This document shows positions 35,560-44,368 of a stretch of 64,000 nucleotides of DNA, piece by piece. The DNA comes from Collinsella sp. AF23-4AC. Lineage in GTDB: Bacteria > Actinomycetota > Coriobacteriia > Coriobacteriales > Coriobacteriaceae. The stretch lies in contig NZ_QRVE01000006.1 of NCBI RefSeq assembly GCF_003462685.1, positions 7,213-71,212 on the forward strand, given 5' to 3'. Below the pieces are notes generated by a model, which was not told where the DNA came from, did not search any database, and saw only the letters and a program-made list of their open reading frames with translations. The first letter of the stretch is position 1, and each line of letters starts with the position of its first letter. The position numbers and the translations under genes were made by a program.

Positions 35560-37572
35560 CTACCCCGTCCCCCAATGGCAGAAGAAGTCGGAATCGGCAG
35601 GACGATAGGGGCGGAAGGTGGTGGGATCGATCTTTACGTGCGCCGCGGCGGGTACGTCGTACCATTTGACCGTGTAGCCGGCGCCGTGAGAGCAAAAGAC
35701 CGAGTCGGGCGTGTTGGGCAGATCGGCCTCGGGCTCATAGGCGACCGCCTCGATGACGCGCTCGGCATCGTGGCATGCCGCATAGCCGGCGAACTCTAGG
35801 TACAGATGTCCGCGACCGCTCGTGTAGGCAGCCACCTCCAGCGCATAATCCTGCACCTCGGATGCCGGCACGCGACCCACAAGCTTCGCCCGGTCTCCCG
35901 CCATCGTCGGCGGCTCGTACTCGGCACCCATGCGCGTGGCATCCGAGAGCGCCCGGCCCACGCACTCCCCCGGCACCTCGAGCTCAAAGTGGTACCACGG
36001 CTCCAGCAGCACGGCTGCGCCGGCCTTACGCGCCTGCATGAGTCCTTGGCGAATCGCACGGTACGTGGCCTGACGAAAATCACCGCCCTCGGTGTGTTTG
36101 GCATGCGCACGGCCGCCCGTGAGCGTAATGCGCACATCGGTGATGGGCGAGCCGGTCAGCACGCCCAGGTGATCGCGCTCCATGGCGTTGGTGAGTGCCA
36201 AACGCTGCCAGTTAAGATCGAGCTCGTCGGTCGAGGTCACGGTGCCAAACTGCACGCCCGAACCTGCTGGCAACGGCTCCAGGCGCAGATGTACCTCGGC
36301 ATAGTGGCGCAGCGGCTCAAAGTGGCCCACGCCCTCGACCGGCTGCGAGATCGTCTCCTTATAGAGAATGCCGCCGGGCTCAAACCCAACCGTAAGATCA
36401 AAGCGATCAGCCAACACCCGCTGCACGACCTCGAGTTGCACGGCGCCCATCAGCTGCAAATGAATCTGCTCAAGATGCGTATTCCAGCTTACGCCGAGCA
36501 TGGGATCTTCGTCCGCCAGCTCAGTCAGTGCTTTGAACACCGCGTGGACATCGTGTTCGCCCGGAAGCACCGTATAGGTGAGGACCGGCGCAATGACGGG
36601 CGCATCGCCTGCGGGCTCCGCGCCCAAGGCGTCCCCCGGGCGAACGTGCACAAGACCCGTCACGGCACAAATACCGCCAGCAGCAACTTCTTGGGCAAGC
36701 TCATACTTCTCGCCGTTATAGATGCGTACTTGATCGACCTTCTGCTCCCATGCCTCGGCACCGGAACGTCCGTCAATCATCTGCTTGGCGTGCAGCGTGC
36801 CGCCGGTCACTTTAACCCAAGCCAAACGCTCGCCGCGATCCCCGCGGCTGACACGATAGACGCGCGCGGCAAACTCCGGGAGCCACGCCTGCTCACGCAT
36901 CAGCGCGCATATTCCATCCAGCAGCTCGTCAACGCCTTGGTCCTTGAGCGCCGAGCCGGCAAAGCAGGGAAAGAGCTTGCGCTCGGCAACCATGCGCGAC
37001 AGCGTTGCGACAGAAAGCTCACCCGCTTCAAGAAACTCCTCGAGTGCCGCCTCGTCCAACGCAGCAGCATCCTCCTGAACGGCACCGCCCGTCAGCAGCT
37101 CGTTGGCATCCAGGCAGCCTTCGGAAAGACGTTGCCCCAGCTGTGCCAGCAAAACATCGTGACCGGGATTCTCCAAATCGATCTTGTTGATAAAGATGAA
37201 CGTCGGGATGTCATAGCGCGCAAGCAGGCGCCACAGGGTTTCGGTGTGCCCCTGCACGCCATCGTTGGCGCCCACAACCAAAATCGCATAGTCGAGCGCG
37301 CGCAGTGTGCGCTCTGCCTCGGCAGAAAAATCGACATGCCCTGGTGCATCCACGAGCATGACGTGGGTATCGCCGTGGTCGAGCACGGCCTGCGACGAGA
37401 AGATCGTAATGCCGCGTTCGCGCTCGATCGCGTTCGTATCCAGATGCGAATCGCCATCGTCCACGCGGCCGCGCTTGCGAATGCGACCCGCGTTGAACAG
37501 CATGGCCTCGGCCAGCGTGGTCTTGCCGGCATCGACATGCGCCAAGATTCCAACGACCGCTTGCTTCGACAT
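35560..37572 (-). CDS. Tet(M)-like translational GTPase (ribosomal protection type)
   Basis: The 670-residue protein is built like EF-G and Tet(M): GILAHVDAGKTTLAEA (G1), RERGITIFSS (G2), VDAPGHVDFSAE (G3) and NKIDLE (G4), then EF-G-like domains II-V ending with SGRGHLYLEFAGY. It belongs to the broad TetM/OtrA-like group, many members of which are chromosomal and not proven to give tetracycline resistance. GGAGAGCC before the ATG at 37572 sets the start. No leader peptide or mobile element marks it as acquired. Resistance should not be assumed from sequence alone. Confidence 0.85.
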   Translation of the reverse strand: MSKQAVVGILAHVDAGKTTLAEAMLFNAGRIRKRGRVDDGDSHLDTNAIERERGITIFSSQAVLDHGDTHVMLVDAPGHVDFSAEAERTLRALDYAILVVGANDGVQGHTETLWRLLARYDIPTFIFINKIDLENPGHDVLLAQLGQRLSEGCLDANELLTGGAVQEDAAALDEAALEEFLEAGELSVATLSRMVAERKLFPCFAGSALKDQGVDELLDGICALMREQAWLPEFAARVYRVSRGDRGERLAWVKVTGGTLHAKQMIDGRSGAEAWEQKVDQVRIYNGEKYELAQEVAAGGICAVTGLVHVRPGDALGAEPAGDAPVIAPVLTYTVLPGEHDVHAVFKALTELADEDPMLGVSWNTHLEQIHLQLMGAVQLEVVQRVLADRFDLTVGFEPGGILYKETISQPVEGVGHFEPLRHYAEVHLRLEPLPAGSGVQFGTVTSTDELDLNWQRLALTNAMERDHLGVLTGSPITDVRITLTGGRAHAKHTEGGDFRQATYRAIRQGLMQARKAGAAVLLEPWYHFELEVPGECVGRALSDATRMGAEYEPPTMAGDRAKLVGRVPASEVQDYALEVAAYTSGRGHLYLEFAGYAACHDAERVIEAVAYEPEADLPNTPDSVFCSHGAGYTVKWYDVPAAAHVKIDPTTFRPYRPADSDFFCHWGTG

Positions 37573-37815
37573 GGCTCTCCTCTTATTACAAGCCCATCGC
37601 ACGCGGCAACGGGCGTTCACGCTCCACACTGGATGATACAATTTACGAGCCGGCGGGCGAAGCGGGCCCTATCCCCCGACCGAGCTCATCGCCCTGCGTT
37701 GCCGCGCGGCGATTTTCGTAGGTTCGCGCCTTGCGAAAGCCGGCACCCCCCCCCTGTCTGCCCGGGCCCATCTAGGGCAGTAACAACGCGAGCCTCACAA
37801 CAGCGAGGAGCCACC

Positions 37816-38241
37816 ATGAAGGCATTGCTCAACGAGTTCAAGGAATTCATCAACCGCGGCAACGTGATAGACATGGCCGTCGGCGTGATTATCGGCGGCG
37901 CATTTACCTCTATCGTGACCTCGCTTACCGATAGCATCATCAACCCGCTTATCTCCGTGATTGCCGGCGGCAGCGCCACTGAGATCTCGGGGCTGGTAGT
38001 GCCGGGCACCAATATCGACTTTGGTGCGTTTATCGGCGCATGCATCAACTTTTTGATTGTGGCGGCGATCGTCTTTGCCATCGTCAAGGCCTTCAACAAG
38101 GCGCAGGAAATTGGAGACAAGCTCGCCGGCGCCACCGCCGAGGAAGACGCACCGGCACCCGTCTGCCCGTATTGCCTGGAAGAGGTGCACGAAGGCGCGA
38201 CCAAGTGTTGCCACTGCGGAAGCGAGCTGCCCAAGGAGTAG
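37816..38241 (+). CDS. mscL: Large-conductance mechanosensitive channel with zinc-ribbon tail
   Basis: The 141-residue protein opens as a pressure-release pore. It has the MscL N-terminus (NEFKEFINRGNVIDMAVGVIIGGAF), two membrane helices and the usual cytoplasmic helix. After about residue 112 it adds CPYC-EEVHEGATKCCHC, a four-Cys zinc ribbon absent from E. coli MscL but seen in some Gram-positive homologues. GAGGAG five bases before the ATG sets the start. Confidence 0.93.
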   Translation: MKALLNEFKEFINRGNVIDMAVGVIIGGAFTSIVTSLTDSIINPLISVIAGGSATEISGLVVPGTNIDFGAFIGACINFLIVAAIVFAIVKAFNKAQEIGDKLAGATAEEDAPAPVCPYCLEEVHEGATKCCHCGSELPKE

Positions 38242-38298
38242 CGGCCGAGATATGGCACTCGCCCGAGAACGCTGAACACCTCACTCATCGCGATCAAC

Positions 38299-38327
38299 CA
38301 AAAATGGCCCCGCTCGGGGTCATTTTC
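38299..38327. terminator. Bidirectional terminator after mscL
   Basis: AAAATGGCCCCG and GGGGTCATTTT form a stem with a CTC loop between the converging mscL and GNAT genes. Confidence 0.8.
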
Positions 38328-38360
38328 GTTCGCGCGAATTGTTGATACGCGCCCTTGCTC

Positions 38361-38849
38361 TTATGCCTCGCGCAGCCAATCAAACGCGACGCGCGGCGTA
38401 CCGTCCGACACATATACGATACCGGCGCGCTTAAACCCCGCCTTAATACTCGCGCCTTGCATGGGCAGGTTATCCTGATGCGTGTCGATACGCAGGTGGT
38501 TGGCGCGCTCCTTGGCAAAGGCAAACATCGCAGCCGCGATGCCGTGCGCGGTGCCATCGGACGCCACACGGTGCAGCACGGCGTACGGAGTGTCGCTGCG
38601 CCATTGACCGTCCTCAATGACGTCATAGCACTCGTCCGGACCCGGTAAAAAGGCAAACGTCGCCACCACGCGACCGTCGACTTCGCACACATAACTGCCA
38701 CCAGCGGCAATATCGGCAGCCAGTTGCTCGGCCGAAGGCGTGCCCTCGGGCCACTGCGTGGCGTTGCCATGCGCGCGCATAAAGGCGCGGGCCACGTCAT
38801 AGATAGCCATGACGGCGGGAGTGTCGGTATCGAGGGTTTTTCTGATCAT
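38361..38849 (-). CDS. GNAT-family acetyltransferase
   Basis: A protein of about 162 residues with IRKTLDTDTPAVMAIYD at the N-terminus, GRVVATFAFLPG (beta strands), LHRVASDGTAHGIAAAM (acetyl-CoA loop) and IDTHQDNLPMQ. This is the standard GNAT fold. The substrate is unknown. A GTG one codon before the ATG is an alternative start. It diverges from the small protein at 38927, with an inverted repeat between. Confidence 0.85.
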   Translation of the reverse strand: MIRKTLDTDTPAVMAIYDVARAFMRAHGNATQWPEGTPSAEQLAADIAAGGSYVCEVDGRVVATFAFLPGPDECYDVIEDGQWRSDTPYAVLHRVASDGTAHGIAAAMFAFAKERANHLRIDTHQDNLPMQGASIKAGFKRAGIVYVSDGTPRVAFDWLREA

Positions 38850-38870
38850 CACGCGGCGACCTCACGTTTA

Positions 38871-38902
38871 TTGGTATCACTTTGATTGAGCAATGATACC
38901 AA
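38871..38902. promoter_or_regulatory. Inverted repeat TTGGTATCA-N14-TGATACCAA
   Basis: Perfect 9-bp arms lie midway between the divergent GNAT and small-protein genes, 22 and 24 bases from their starts. It is a candidate operator that would act on both; the regulator is not known. Confidence 0.6.
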
Positions 38903-38926
38903 CGTTTTGAGAAGGGCGCGAAGCAG

Positions 38927-39223
38927 ATGGGAAGCAAAAAGCGAGCCGCCTGGTCAAAGGCCAAAAGCGAGTTTTTAGGCGCTGCCACCGGCGGCGATAT
39001 GAGCGACCTGTTTGCACGCGAGGACGAGCGCCGCGACGCCCTGGACGCCGAGCGCGATGAAGCTTGGCGCTACAAGTCGTGCGAGCGCAAAAACCGTTAC
39101 GACACGCGTGCCGAGGCCGAGGCCGTTATGGCCGACTGCGAAAACCGCGGACGCCGCGGGCTGGCCTGCTACAAATGCGAATACTGCGGCGGCTGGCACC
39201 TGACGTCGCACCCTTGGAAATAG
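38927..39223 (+). CDS. Small conserved protein with Cys/His zinc-ribbon-like end
   Basis: A 98-residue hydrophilic protein of unknown function. The C-terminal half reads SCERKNRYDTRAEAEAVMA and then CYKCEYCGGWHLTS, giving Cys and His that could bind zinc. The KxRYxTxxEAxxxA and CxYCxxWHLT pattern is common in small zinc-finger proteins of Actinomycetota and phages. GAAGGG lies before the ATG. Nothing nearby explains its job. Confidence 0.75.
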   Translation: MGSKKRAAWSKAKSEFLGAATGGDMSDLFAREDERRDALDAERDEAWRYKSCERKNRYDTRAEAEAVMADCENRGRRGLACYKCEYCGGWHLTSHPWK

Positions 39224-39271
39224 GCCCCGCATCGACACGGCACCGATGGAGCGTCAACCATCGTACGCAAG

Positions 39272-39976
39272 CTACGGGCGCGGCGGCACCAAAACATCGT
39301 AGCGAACGGCCTTGCCCGCAAGCTGATAGCTCGGCTTAACGCCGGCAAGCAGTGGCCCCTTCACCGGCCGTTTGATAACGACCTTGCGCGGCCGCACCGC
39401 AAGCGCGGCTTCGACCAGCGCCTCCTCATCGGCACACGGCTGCTCCAGATGGTGCAAGAGTTGGAACTTCTTTTTCACCGCCGCGCTCTTGGTGCGCTCG
39501 GGAAACATGGGGTCCAGATACACCACGTCGGGAGCCGCGAGCTCGCCCTGCCCGATCAACTCAGCTGCATGGCGAAGGCCGGCAATACTGTCCTCGCCCG
39601 CATGTAAGCGCATGCGTGACACGGCAGCCGCAAGCGCCGGATCATCTGCCGCGCGATCCAGGGCATCCTGAAGCAGCGCCGCGATCACGCAATCCTGCTC
39701 ATACAGATCGACGGTAAAGCCCGCGGCCGCCAACAGCAGCGAATCCTCGCCAAAGCCTGCCGTGGCATCAATCGCCCATGGGCACTCGATGCCTTTTGCG
39801 CGCGCAGCCTTTACCAACAGCTCTTGCTGCAGACGGCCCTGCTTGAGCCGCGGAAGCATGCGGTCAAAATCGGCACGCAGCTCCATCGTGCCGTCGGTGA
39901 GCGTGAGGCCCTCGGACTTCCCGATCAGCTCAAGCCCCGCGGCCCGAGCAACAGAAAAGGGATCGATGACGCCCAT
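39272..39976 (-). CDS. rsmJ: 16S rRNA (guanine-1516-N2)-methyltransferase family
   Basis: This 234-residue class I SAM methyltransferase has IDATAGFGEDSLLLA (SAM loop), YEQDCVIAALLQD, VVYLDPMFPERTKSAAVKK and VVIKRPVKG, the RsmJ signatures. RsmJ methylates G1516 of 16S rRNA in E. coli. The ATG at 39976 has AAGGAG five bases upstream and is preferred over a GTG two codons earlier. It is the first of two rRNA methyltransferases within 3 kb. Confidence 0.85.
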   Translation of the reverse strand: MGVIDPFSVARAAGLELIGKSEGLTLTDGTMELRADFDRMLPRLKQGRLQQELLVKAARAKGIECPWAIDATAGFGEDSLLLAAAGFTVDLYEQDCVIAALLQDALDRAADDPALAAAVSRMRLHAGEDSIAGLRHAAELIGQGELAAPDVVYLDPMFPERTKSAAVKKKFQLLHHLEQPCADEEALVEAALAVRPRKVVIKRPVKGPLLAGVKPSYQLAGKAVRYDVLVPPRP

Positions 39977-40039
39977 GGGCACTCCTTAGCAAGCAAAACG
40001 AATACGCGAGTGCCGTTTATGCCAGCACCCAACCGTCCG

Positions 40040-40183
40040 CTATTGTCCCACATGCGACATGGCCCACAGCATCGCAATGCAAAGCACCGCCATCAATCCC
40101 GTGCACACGGCAGCGATCACAGAATCACCCATGCGCCTTCCCAACGACTGCGGCTCACGCACTTGCCCTGCTCCGTACATCAT
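40040..40183 (-). CDS. Small single-span membrane protein
   Basis: A 47-residue frame starting MMYGAGQVREPQSLGRRMGD and followed by one hydrophobic helix (VIAAVCTGLMAVLCIAML). AAGGAGGA lies three bases upstream of the first of two ATG codons, a strong ribosome site that makes this credible as a gene despite its size. Function unknown. It lies upstream of rsmJ on the same strand with 63 bases between. Confidence 0.65.
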   Translation of the reverse strand: MMYGAGQVREPQSLGRRMGDSVIAAVCTGLMAVLCIAMLWAMSHVGQ

Positions 40184-40412
40184 GACTCCTCCTTGAGACC
40201 AGCTCCTTGTTACGGCCTCATCATCGCAGCGCCGCACATGGGCTGCCATCGATTTGGCTTACGTCCAGCTTTCCTTTTTGAAAGGTTGGACCGTACAGGC
40301 AAGAGACGCTTTCAAACGCATGCATCGCCCCGTTGAACTACAATGTGCTTCACGATATGTGCCGCAACCTGGGTGCGACAGATTCTCCGCGCCCGCATCG
40401 AAAGGACCAGCT

Positions 40413-40814
40413 ATGAGCGCCGCTCGCAAGACACTCAAAATCCTTGCCCTGATTTATTTTGTTCTGGGCATCGCCAGTCTCGTCATTGGAATCGCCGGCA
40501 TCGCGACCGGCAACCTCGATTCCACGTACGGGTCGAACGCCATGCTCGCCGCGGTCGTGCTGGTCGCCAAGGGCCTCATCGATCTCGCCGCAGGTGTTGC
40601 GGGCATCAAGGGCGCCAACAAGCCTTCGCAGGTGGATGCTGCGTTTAAGCTCGGCATCGTTGCCGCAATCGCCACGATTGCGCAGGCCGCGCTCACGCTT
40701 CCCGCGCTCGGCGGCAGCGCCGTCAATATCGTCGCCTTTGTCATCGTGGTGTACGACCTGTTCTTTGTTCAGCAGGCACACGCCGTTAAGGCCGAGAACA
40801 AGGACCGCCTGTAA
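40413..40814 (+). CDS. Four-helix membrane protein of unknown function
   Basis: A 133-residue protein with about four hydrophobic segments (LALIYFVLGIASLVIGIAG, the AMLAAVVLVAKGLIDLAAG region, LGIVAAIATIAQAAL, NIVAFVIVVYDLFFV) and a charged C-terminus. No known motif is visible. GAAAGGA lies ahead of the ATG. It ends at the terminator at 40850-40889. Confidence 0.75.
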   Translation: MSAARKTLKILALIYFVLGIASLVIGIAGIATGNLDSTYGSNAMLAAVVLVAKGLIDLAAGVAGIKGANKPSQVDAAFKLGIVAAIATIAQAALTLPALGGSAVNIVAFVIVVYDLFFVQQAHAVKAENKDRL

Positions 40815-40849
40815 GCGCTCGCTTCTCATAACCTCTGCAGCCAAGCAAC

Positions 40850-40889
40850 TAAAAAGGGCCGATCGCGCATCTCCGCGGTCGGCCCTTTG
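40850..40889 (+). terminator. Terminator after the membrane protein
   Basis: AAAGGGCCGA and TCGGCCCTTT form a stem with extra pairing inside (CGCG). It precedes the repeat at 40896. Confidence 0.8.
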
Positions 40890-40895
40890 CGTTTG

Positions 40896-40940
40896 CCCAG
40901 ATAAAACCTGCCAAAATAAACCTGTCCCTTTTTGGTAGGT
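40896..40940. repeat. Third copy of the ACCTGCCAA repeat
   Basis: The 35-bp core (40906-40940) matches unit 2 at 20399-20433, and the ten bases before it (CCCAGATAAA) match the flank of unit 1. Its right end reaches the rlmA stop codon. Confidence 0.85.
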
Positions 40941-41755
40941 TAGCAGTGGCGGTACTCGGCGATGATGAAGTCAATATCGGTCTGGAGCGTGTCCAAGTTT
41001 GCCAGGCGCTCTTTGTCGGCAGGGCGCGTGCGGTAGTAGTACGGCGTCATCTGGAACACCGCCTCGATGTCTGCCTGGGTCTGGAGCGTAATGTTCGCAG
41101 ACACCCGCTGCGTTCCGACCAACTCGAGCTCGGTGGTCTTCGGCAGCTTCTCATCGTTAAGGTACGGCGTATCGTAGAGCACCTCCTTGAGCCCAAAGAG
41201 ATGACGGGCACCCGGCACCACGGTATAGAGTGAGCCCTCTGGAGCCAGCACGCGGGCAAATTCGCGCTCGTTAAAGGGAGCGAAGAGCTCGGTCACCATA
41301 TCGAAGGTGCCATCGGCCACGGGGATGTCCTTCATGTTGGCCACGAAGTAGGTCGCATCGCCGCGCTTGGCGGCAAGGCGCACCATCTCTTTGCCCAGGT
41401 CAAAGCCGTAAGCATCCACGCCCGGCACCGCCCCCATGGCGCTGGTGTAGTAGCCCTCGCCACAGCAAATATCGAGCAACGTCATGGGGCAGTTCGTAGA
41501 CGCGGCACGTCCAGACACCCGCTCGCGCACCAGCTCGACCATCGCATCGCGCAACGGCGCATAGTAACCGCGGTTCAGAAAGTCGCGACGGCTGCGTGCC
41601 TGCGACTTGGGATCGCCCATGGAGTCGCCGCTCTTGGACGAGCGCAGGAGATATAGATAGCCCTCGCGCGCACGGTCAAACCGGTGCCCACCCGCGCATG
41701 CAGCACCGCGTTCGTCATCCACCAGCGGCTCATGGCAAACGGGACACAACAACAT
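40940..41755 (-). CDS. rlmA: 23S rRNA (guanine-N1)-methyltransferase
   Basis: The 271-residue enzyme starts with the zinc finger CPVCHEPL...CAGGHRFD, continues with GDPKSQARSRRDFLNRGYY, the RlmA signature, and a SAM fold with LLDICCGEGYYTSA. RlmA methylates G745 or G748 of 23S rRNA; the G748 type gives tylosin tolerance, but sequence alone does not separate the two here. AAGGAG precedes the ATG. The stop codon overlaps the intergenic repeat. Confidence 0.9.
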   Translation of the reverse strand: MLLCPVCHEPLVDDERGAACAGGHRFDRAREGYLYLLRSSKSGDSMGDPKSQARSRRDFLNRGYYAPLRDAMVELVRERVSGRAASTNCPMTLLDICCGEGYYTSAMGAVPGVDAYGFDLGKEMVRLAAKRGDATYFVANMKDIPVADGTFDMVTELFAPFNEREFARVLAPEGSLYTVVPGARHLFGLKEVLYDTPYLNDEKLPKTTELELVGTQRVSANITLQTQADIEAVFQMTPYYYRTRPADKERLANLDTLQTDIDFIIAEYRHC

Positions 41756-41810
41756 GGCAACTCCTTAGCGCGAACAACACAACGCCCACCATTGTCGCAC
41801 GCCTTCCCCG

Positions 41811-41870
41811 CCTAGTCATTGGGGACGTTCTTGAATGAGTAATCGTTTTAGAACGTCCCCAATGACTAGG
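41811..41870. repeat. Long perfect inverted repeat with GGGGACGTTC core
   Basis: Two 21-bp arms (41811-41831 and 41850-41870), CCTAGTCATTGGGGACGTTCT and its exact complement split by 18 bases, lie between rlmA and the MATE gene. The GGGGACGTTC block recurs, imperfectly, at 54443-54494. Confidence 0.9.
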
Positions 41871-41933
41871 CGATTAGGAGTATCATCGTCTGCGCAAATA
41901 AGCACAAAAGAGCATGTTAGAGATTGAGAGCGT

Positions 41934-43316
41934 ATGGCTGACACCGTATCTAAGCACATTGACATGACCACCGGATCGCTGTGGCGCAATGTTCCCCTGT
42001 TCGCCTTCCCTGTGGCCGCCACGAGCATCTTGGAGCAACTGTCGAACCTCATCGCCACGGTCATCATCGGTAACTTCTCGGGCGACCAGGGAACCCTCGC
42101 CATGGCGGCGGTCGGCTCCAATGTTCCGCTTACCAGTCTTATGCTCAACCTGTTTATTGGCATGTCGCTTGGCTCCAACGTGGTCATCGCCAACGCTATC
42201 GGCCGCAACGATCAGAACATGGTCAAACGCGCCGTCCATACCTCGATTCTTATGGCACTTGTGGGCTTTGTCGTCATCGCACTGGGCGAGATCTTTGCCG
42301 AGCCCATGCTCGCCGCGCTCAACGTTCCCGCCGAAACCATGCCGCTCGCTTCGCTCTACCTACGCGTCTTTTTGCTCAGCATGCCCTCGATCTTGCTTTA
42401 CAACTTTGAGGCCGCGATCTTCCGCTCCGTCGGCATCACCCGCATGCCGCTGCAGGCGCTTGCCGTGTCCACCGTCCTCAACATTGGCCTGGACCTCATC
42501 TTTGTCCCCATACTCCACTGGGGCGTCGCGGGCGTCGCCATCGCCACCGCCATCGCCTACACCGTCAGCGCCGCTACGCTCTTTATCCGCCTGCTCAAGA
42601 CCGACTCCGTCGTCCGCGTCACCCCGCGCGACCTGGCTATCGACCCCGTCGCCCTCAAGCGCATCGTCAAGATCGGCCTGCCTGCCGGCATCCAAAGCGC
42701 CGTCTTTGCCGTCGCCAACATCATCATCCAGTCTGCCATCAACAGCCTGGGCACCGAGGTCATGGCGGCATCGAGCGCCGCCATGAGTCTGGAGTACGTA
42801 TGCTACAACCTGCTCAACAGCTTTAGCCAGGCTTGCACCACCTTTGTGGGACAAAACCACGGTGCCCGCCAGATCGACCGCTGCACCAAAACGCTCAAGG
42901 TCTGCCTGGTCGAAGGCGGTATCGTTGCGCTCACCACGATCATCGTTATTGTCGGCCTGGGGCGCGAGATCCTGTCGCTCTTTAACAGCGATCCCAACAT
43001 CGTCTCGATCGGCTATATCCGCGTGTGCTCGATCTTCCCGGCGTACGCCTTTAGTATGTTCTACGAAAACATGTCCGGCTACCTGCGCGGCTTTGGCATC
43101 TCGCTCATGCCCGCCCTTATCACCATGATCTGTGTCTGCGGCATCCGCTTCTATTGGGTGTTCTGCGTGTTCCCGCACTTCCGCACCTTTGCGAACATCA
43201 TGATGGTCTACCCCATCAGCCTGGGCACCACGGCATTCTTTATGGTCGTGGCGGTATTGCTCTGCCACCCGGCACGCACCTATCGCGCCACCAAAGCCAA
43301 AGCGACAGCCCGCTAA
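41934..43316 (+). CDS. MATE-family efflux transporter
   Basis: A 460-residue protein with 12 predicted membrane segments in two MatE repeats. Typical pieces are PLFAFPVAATSILEQLSN, the GNFSGDQGTLAMAAVG loop, and FVGQNHGARQ in the second half. MATE pumps expel drugs or toxic metabolites against H+ or Na+. The ribosome site is weak (TTGAGAG). It stands alone, so the substrate cannot be inferred from neighbours. Confidence 0.9.
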   Translation: MADTVSKHIDMTTGSLWRNVPLFAFPVAATSILEQLSNLIATVIIGNFSGDQGTLAMAAVGSNVPLTSLMLNLFIGMSLGSNVVIANAIGRNDQNMVKRAVHTSILMALVGFVVIALGEIFAEPMLAALNVPAETMPLASLYLRVFLLSMPSILLYNFEAAIFRSVGITRMPLQALAVSTVLNIGLDLIFVPILHWGVAGVAIATAIAYTVSAATLFIRLLKTDSVVRVTPRDLAIDPVALKRIVKIGLPAGIQSAVFAVANIIIQSAINSLGTEVMAASSAAMSLEYVCYNLLNSFSQACTTFVGQNHGARQIDRCTKTLKVCLVEGGIVALTTIIVIVGLGREILSLFNSDPNIVSIGYIRVCSIFPAYAFSMFYENMSGYLRGFGISLMPALITMICVCGIRFYWVFCVFPHFRTFANIMMVYPISLGTTAFFMVVAVLLCHPARTYRATKAKATAR

Positions 43317-43343
43317 ACACCGCACTCAACGCCACGCCAGTCA

Positions 43344-44210
43344 TTAATTGACAATATGCGAGCTCATATAGTCGATAAAGCGCCTCGTGGCGATAGGCAT
43401 GGTATCCCAGCTGCGCCAGGCTGCCACTACGTCGCGCGAGGGTGCGTGCACGATGGGCCGCACACAAATATCGGCTCGCATGCCCTCCACAGTACGACGG
43501 TAGAGCATGCTCACGCCTAGGCCCTCCTCCACCATCGCCATGATGGTGTAGTCGTCAGTCACCTCACTCGTCACGTGCGGCGACAGCCCATGTGTCGCAA
43601 ATGCATCGAGCACCAGGCTCTGTTCGCCCTCATCCAGCAGCACAAAGGGCTCGGACGCTAGGTCGGCAAGCATCACCTTTTCCTTTGCCGCCAGCGGATG
43701 CGCAGCCGGCAGCAGCGCCACCAACTCGTCGTGATAGACCACGCGCTTCTCGAGGCCTGCGGTAAACCCGCGCGCCGTAAAGCAAAAGTCAACCACGCCA
43801 TCGTGCACCCATTGAGCGTTGCGCGTGTAATCGCCCTGCTTGAGGGTAAAGCGTACGCCCGGGTGCAGCGCCCCAAAGTCGCGGATCACACGCGGCAGCA
43901 CGGTTCGGCTCACGTTGGTAAACGTCGCGATGCGAATATCGGTCGACGAAAGCCCCAGCAGCTCCTGGCGCTTGCCCTCAAGCTCGGCCTCGGCAGTTAC
44001 GATTTGGCGCAGGTACGGCAGATACTGCTTGCCGTCGCGCGTAAGCGACACGCCCTGCTTGCCGCGCTCGATAAGCGTGGTACCCAGCTCGCGCTCGAGC
44101 GCCTTGACGGCCTGGCTCACCGCGCTTTGTGTGTAGCCCAGCTCATCGGCCGCGCCCTTAAGACTTCCGCGATCGACCACCATACAAACAATCTGATACC
44201 GCGATGCCAT
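43344..44210 (-). CDS. LysR-family regulator, paralogue of 3305-4183
   Basis: The 288-residue protein has the LysR HTH (GSLKGAADELGYTQSAVSQAV) and effector domain. It shares MAMVE-GLGVS-L and the LHPGV-GDYxxxxQWV segments with the LysR protein at 3305-4183. GGAGGCACG before the ATG sets the start. It diverges from an EamA transporter at 44369, the same layout as the first pair. Confidence 0.9.
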   Translation of the reverse strand: MASRYQIVCMVVDRGSLKGAADELGYTQSAVSQAVKALERELGTTLIERGKQGVSLTRDGKQYLPYLRQIVTAEAELEGKRQELLGLSSTDIRIATFTNVSRTVLPRVIRDFGALHPGVRFTLKQGDYTRNAQWVHDGVVDFCFTARGFTAGLEKRVVYHDELVALLPAAHPLAAKEKVMLADLASEPFVLLDEGEQSLVLDAFATHGLSPHVTSEVTDDYTIMAMVEEGLGVSMLYRRTVEGMRADICVRPIVHAPSRDVVAAWRSWDTMPIATRRFIDYMSSHIVN

Positions 44211-44368
44211 CGTGCCTCCACATCGATGTAGGCGTAAAACGTTTTGCCAGGGCTTTTTCTGCCAACATTAGCATTTCTTAATCATACTGAAGATACATTC
44301 GCTTTACTACATCCACATCTGAGAGCAGAATCCTTTGTGCGAAACCGTTCTGTAACAAAAGGAGTCCC

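Noticed and set aside
35560..37572. Call as a confirmed tetracycline resistance gene
   Set aside because: The family includes many chromosomal members without proven resistance, and no mobile context or leader attenuator is seen.
35806..38241. 811-codon plus-strand frame reaching into mscL
   Set aside because: Most of it is antisense to the Tet(M)-like gene; only the last 141 codons, with their own ribosome site, are mscL.
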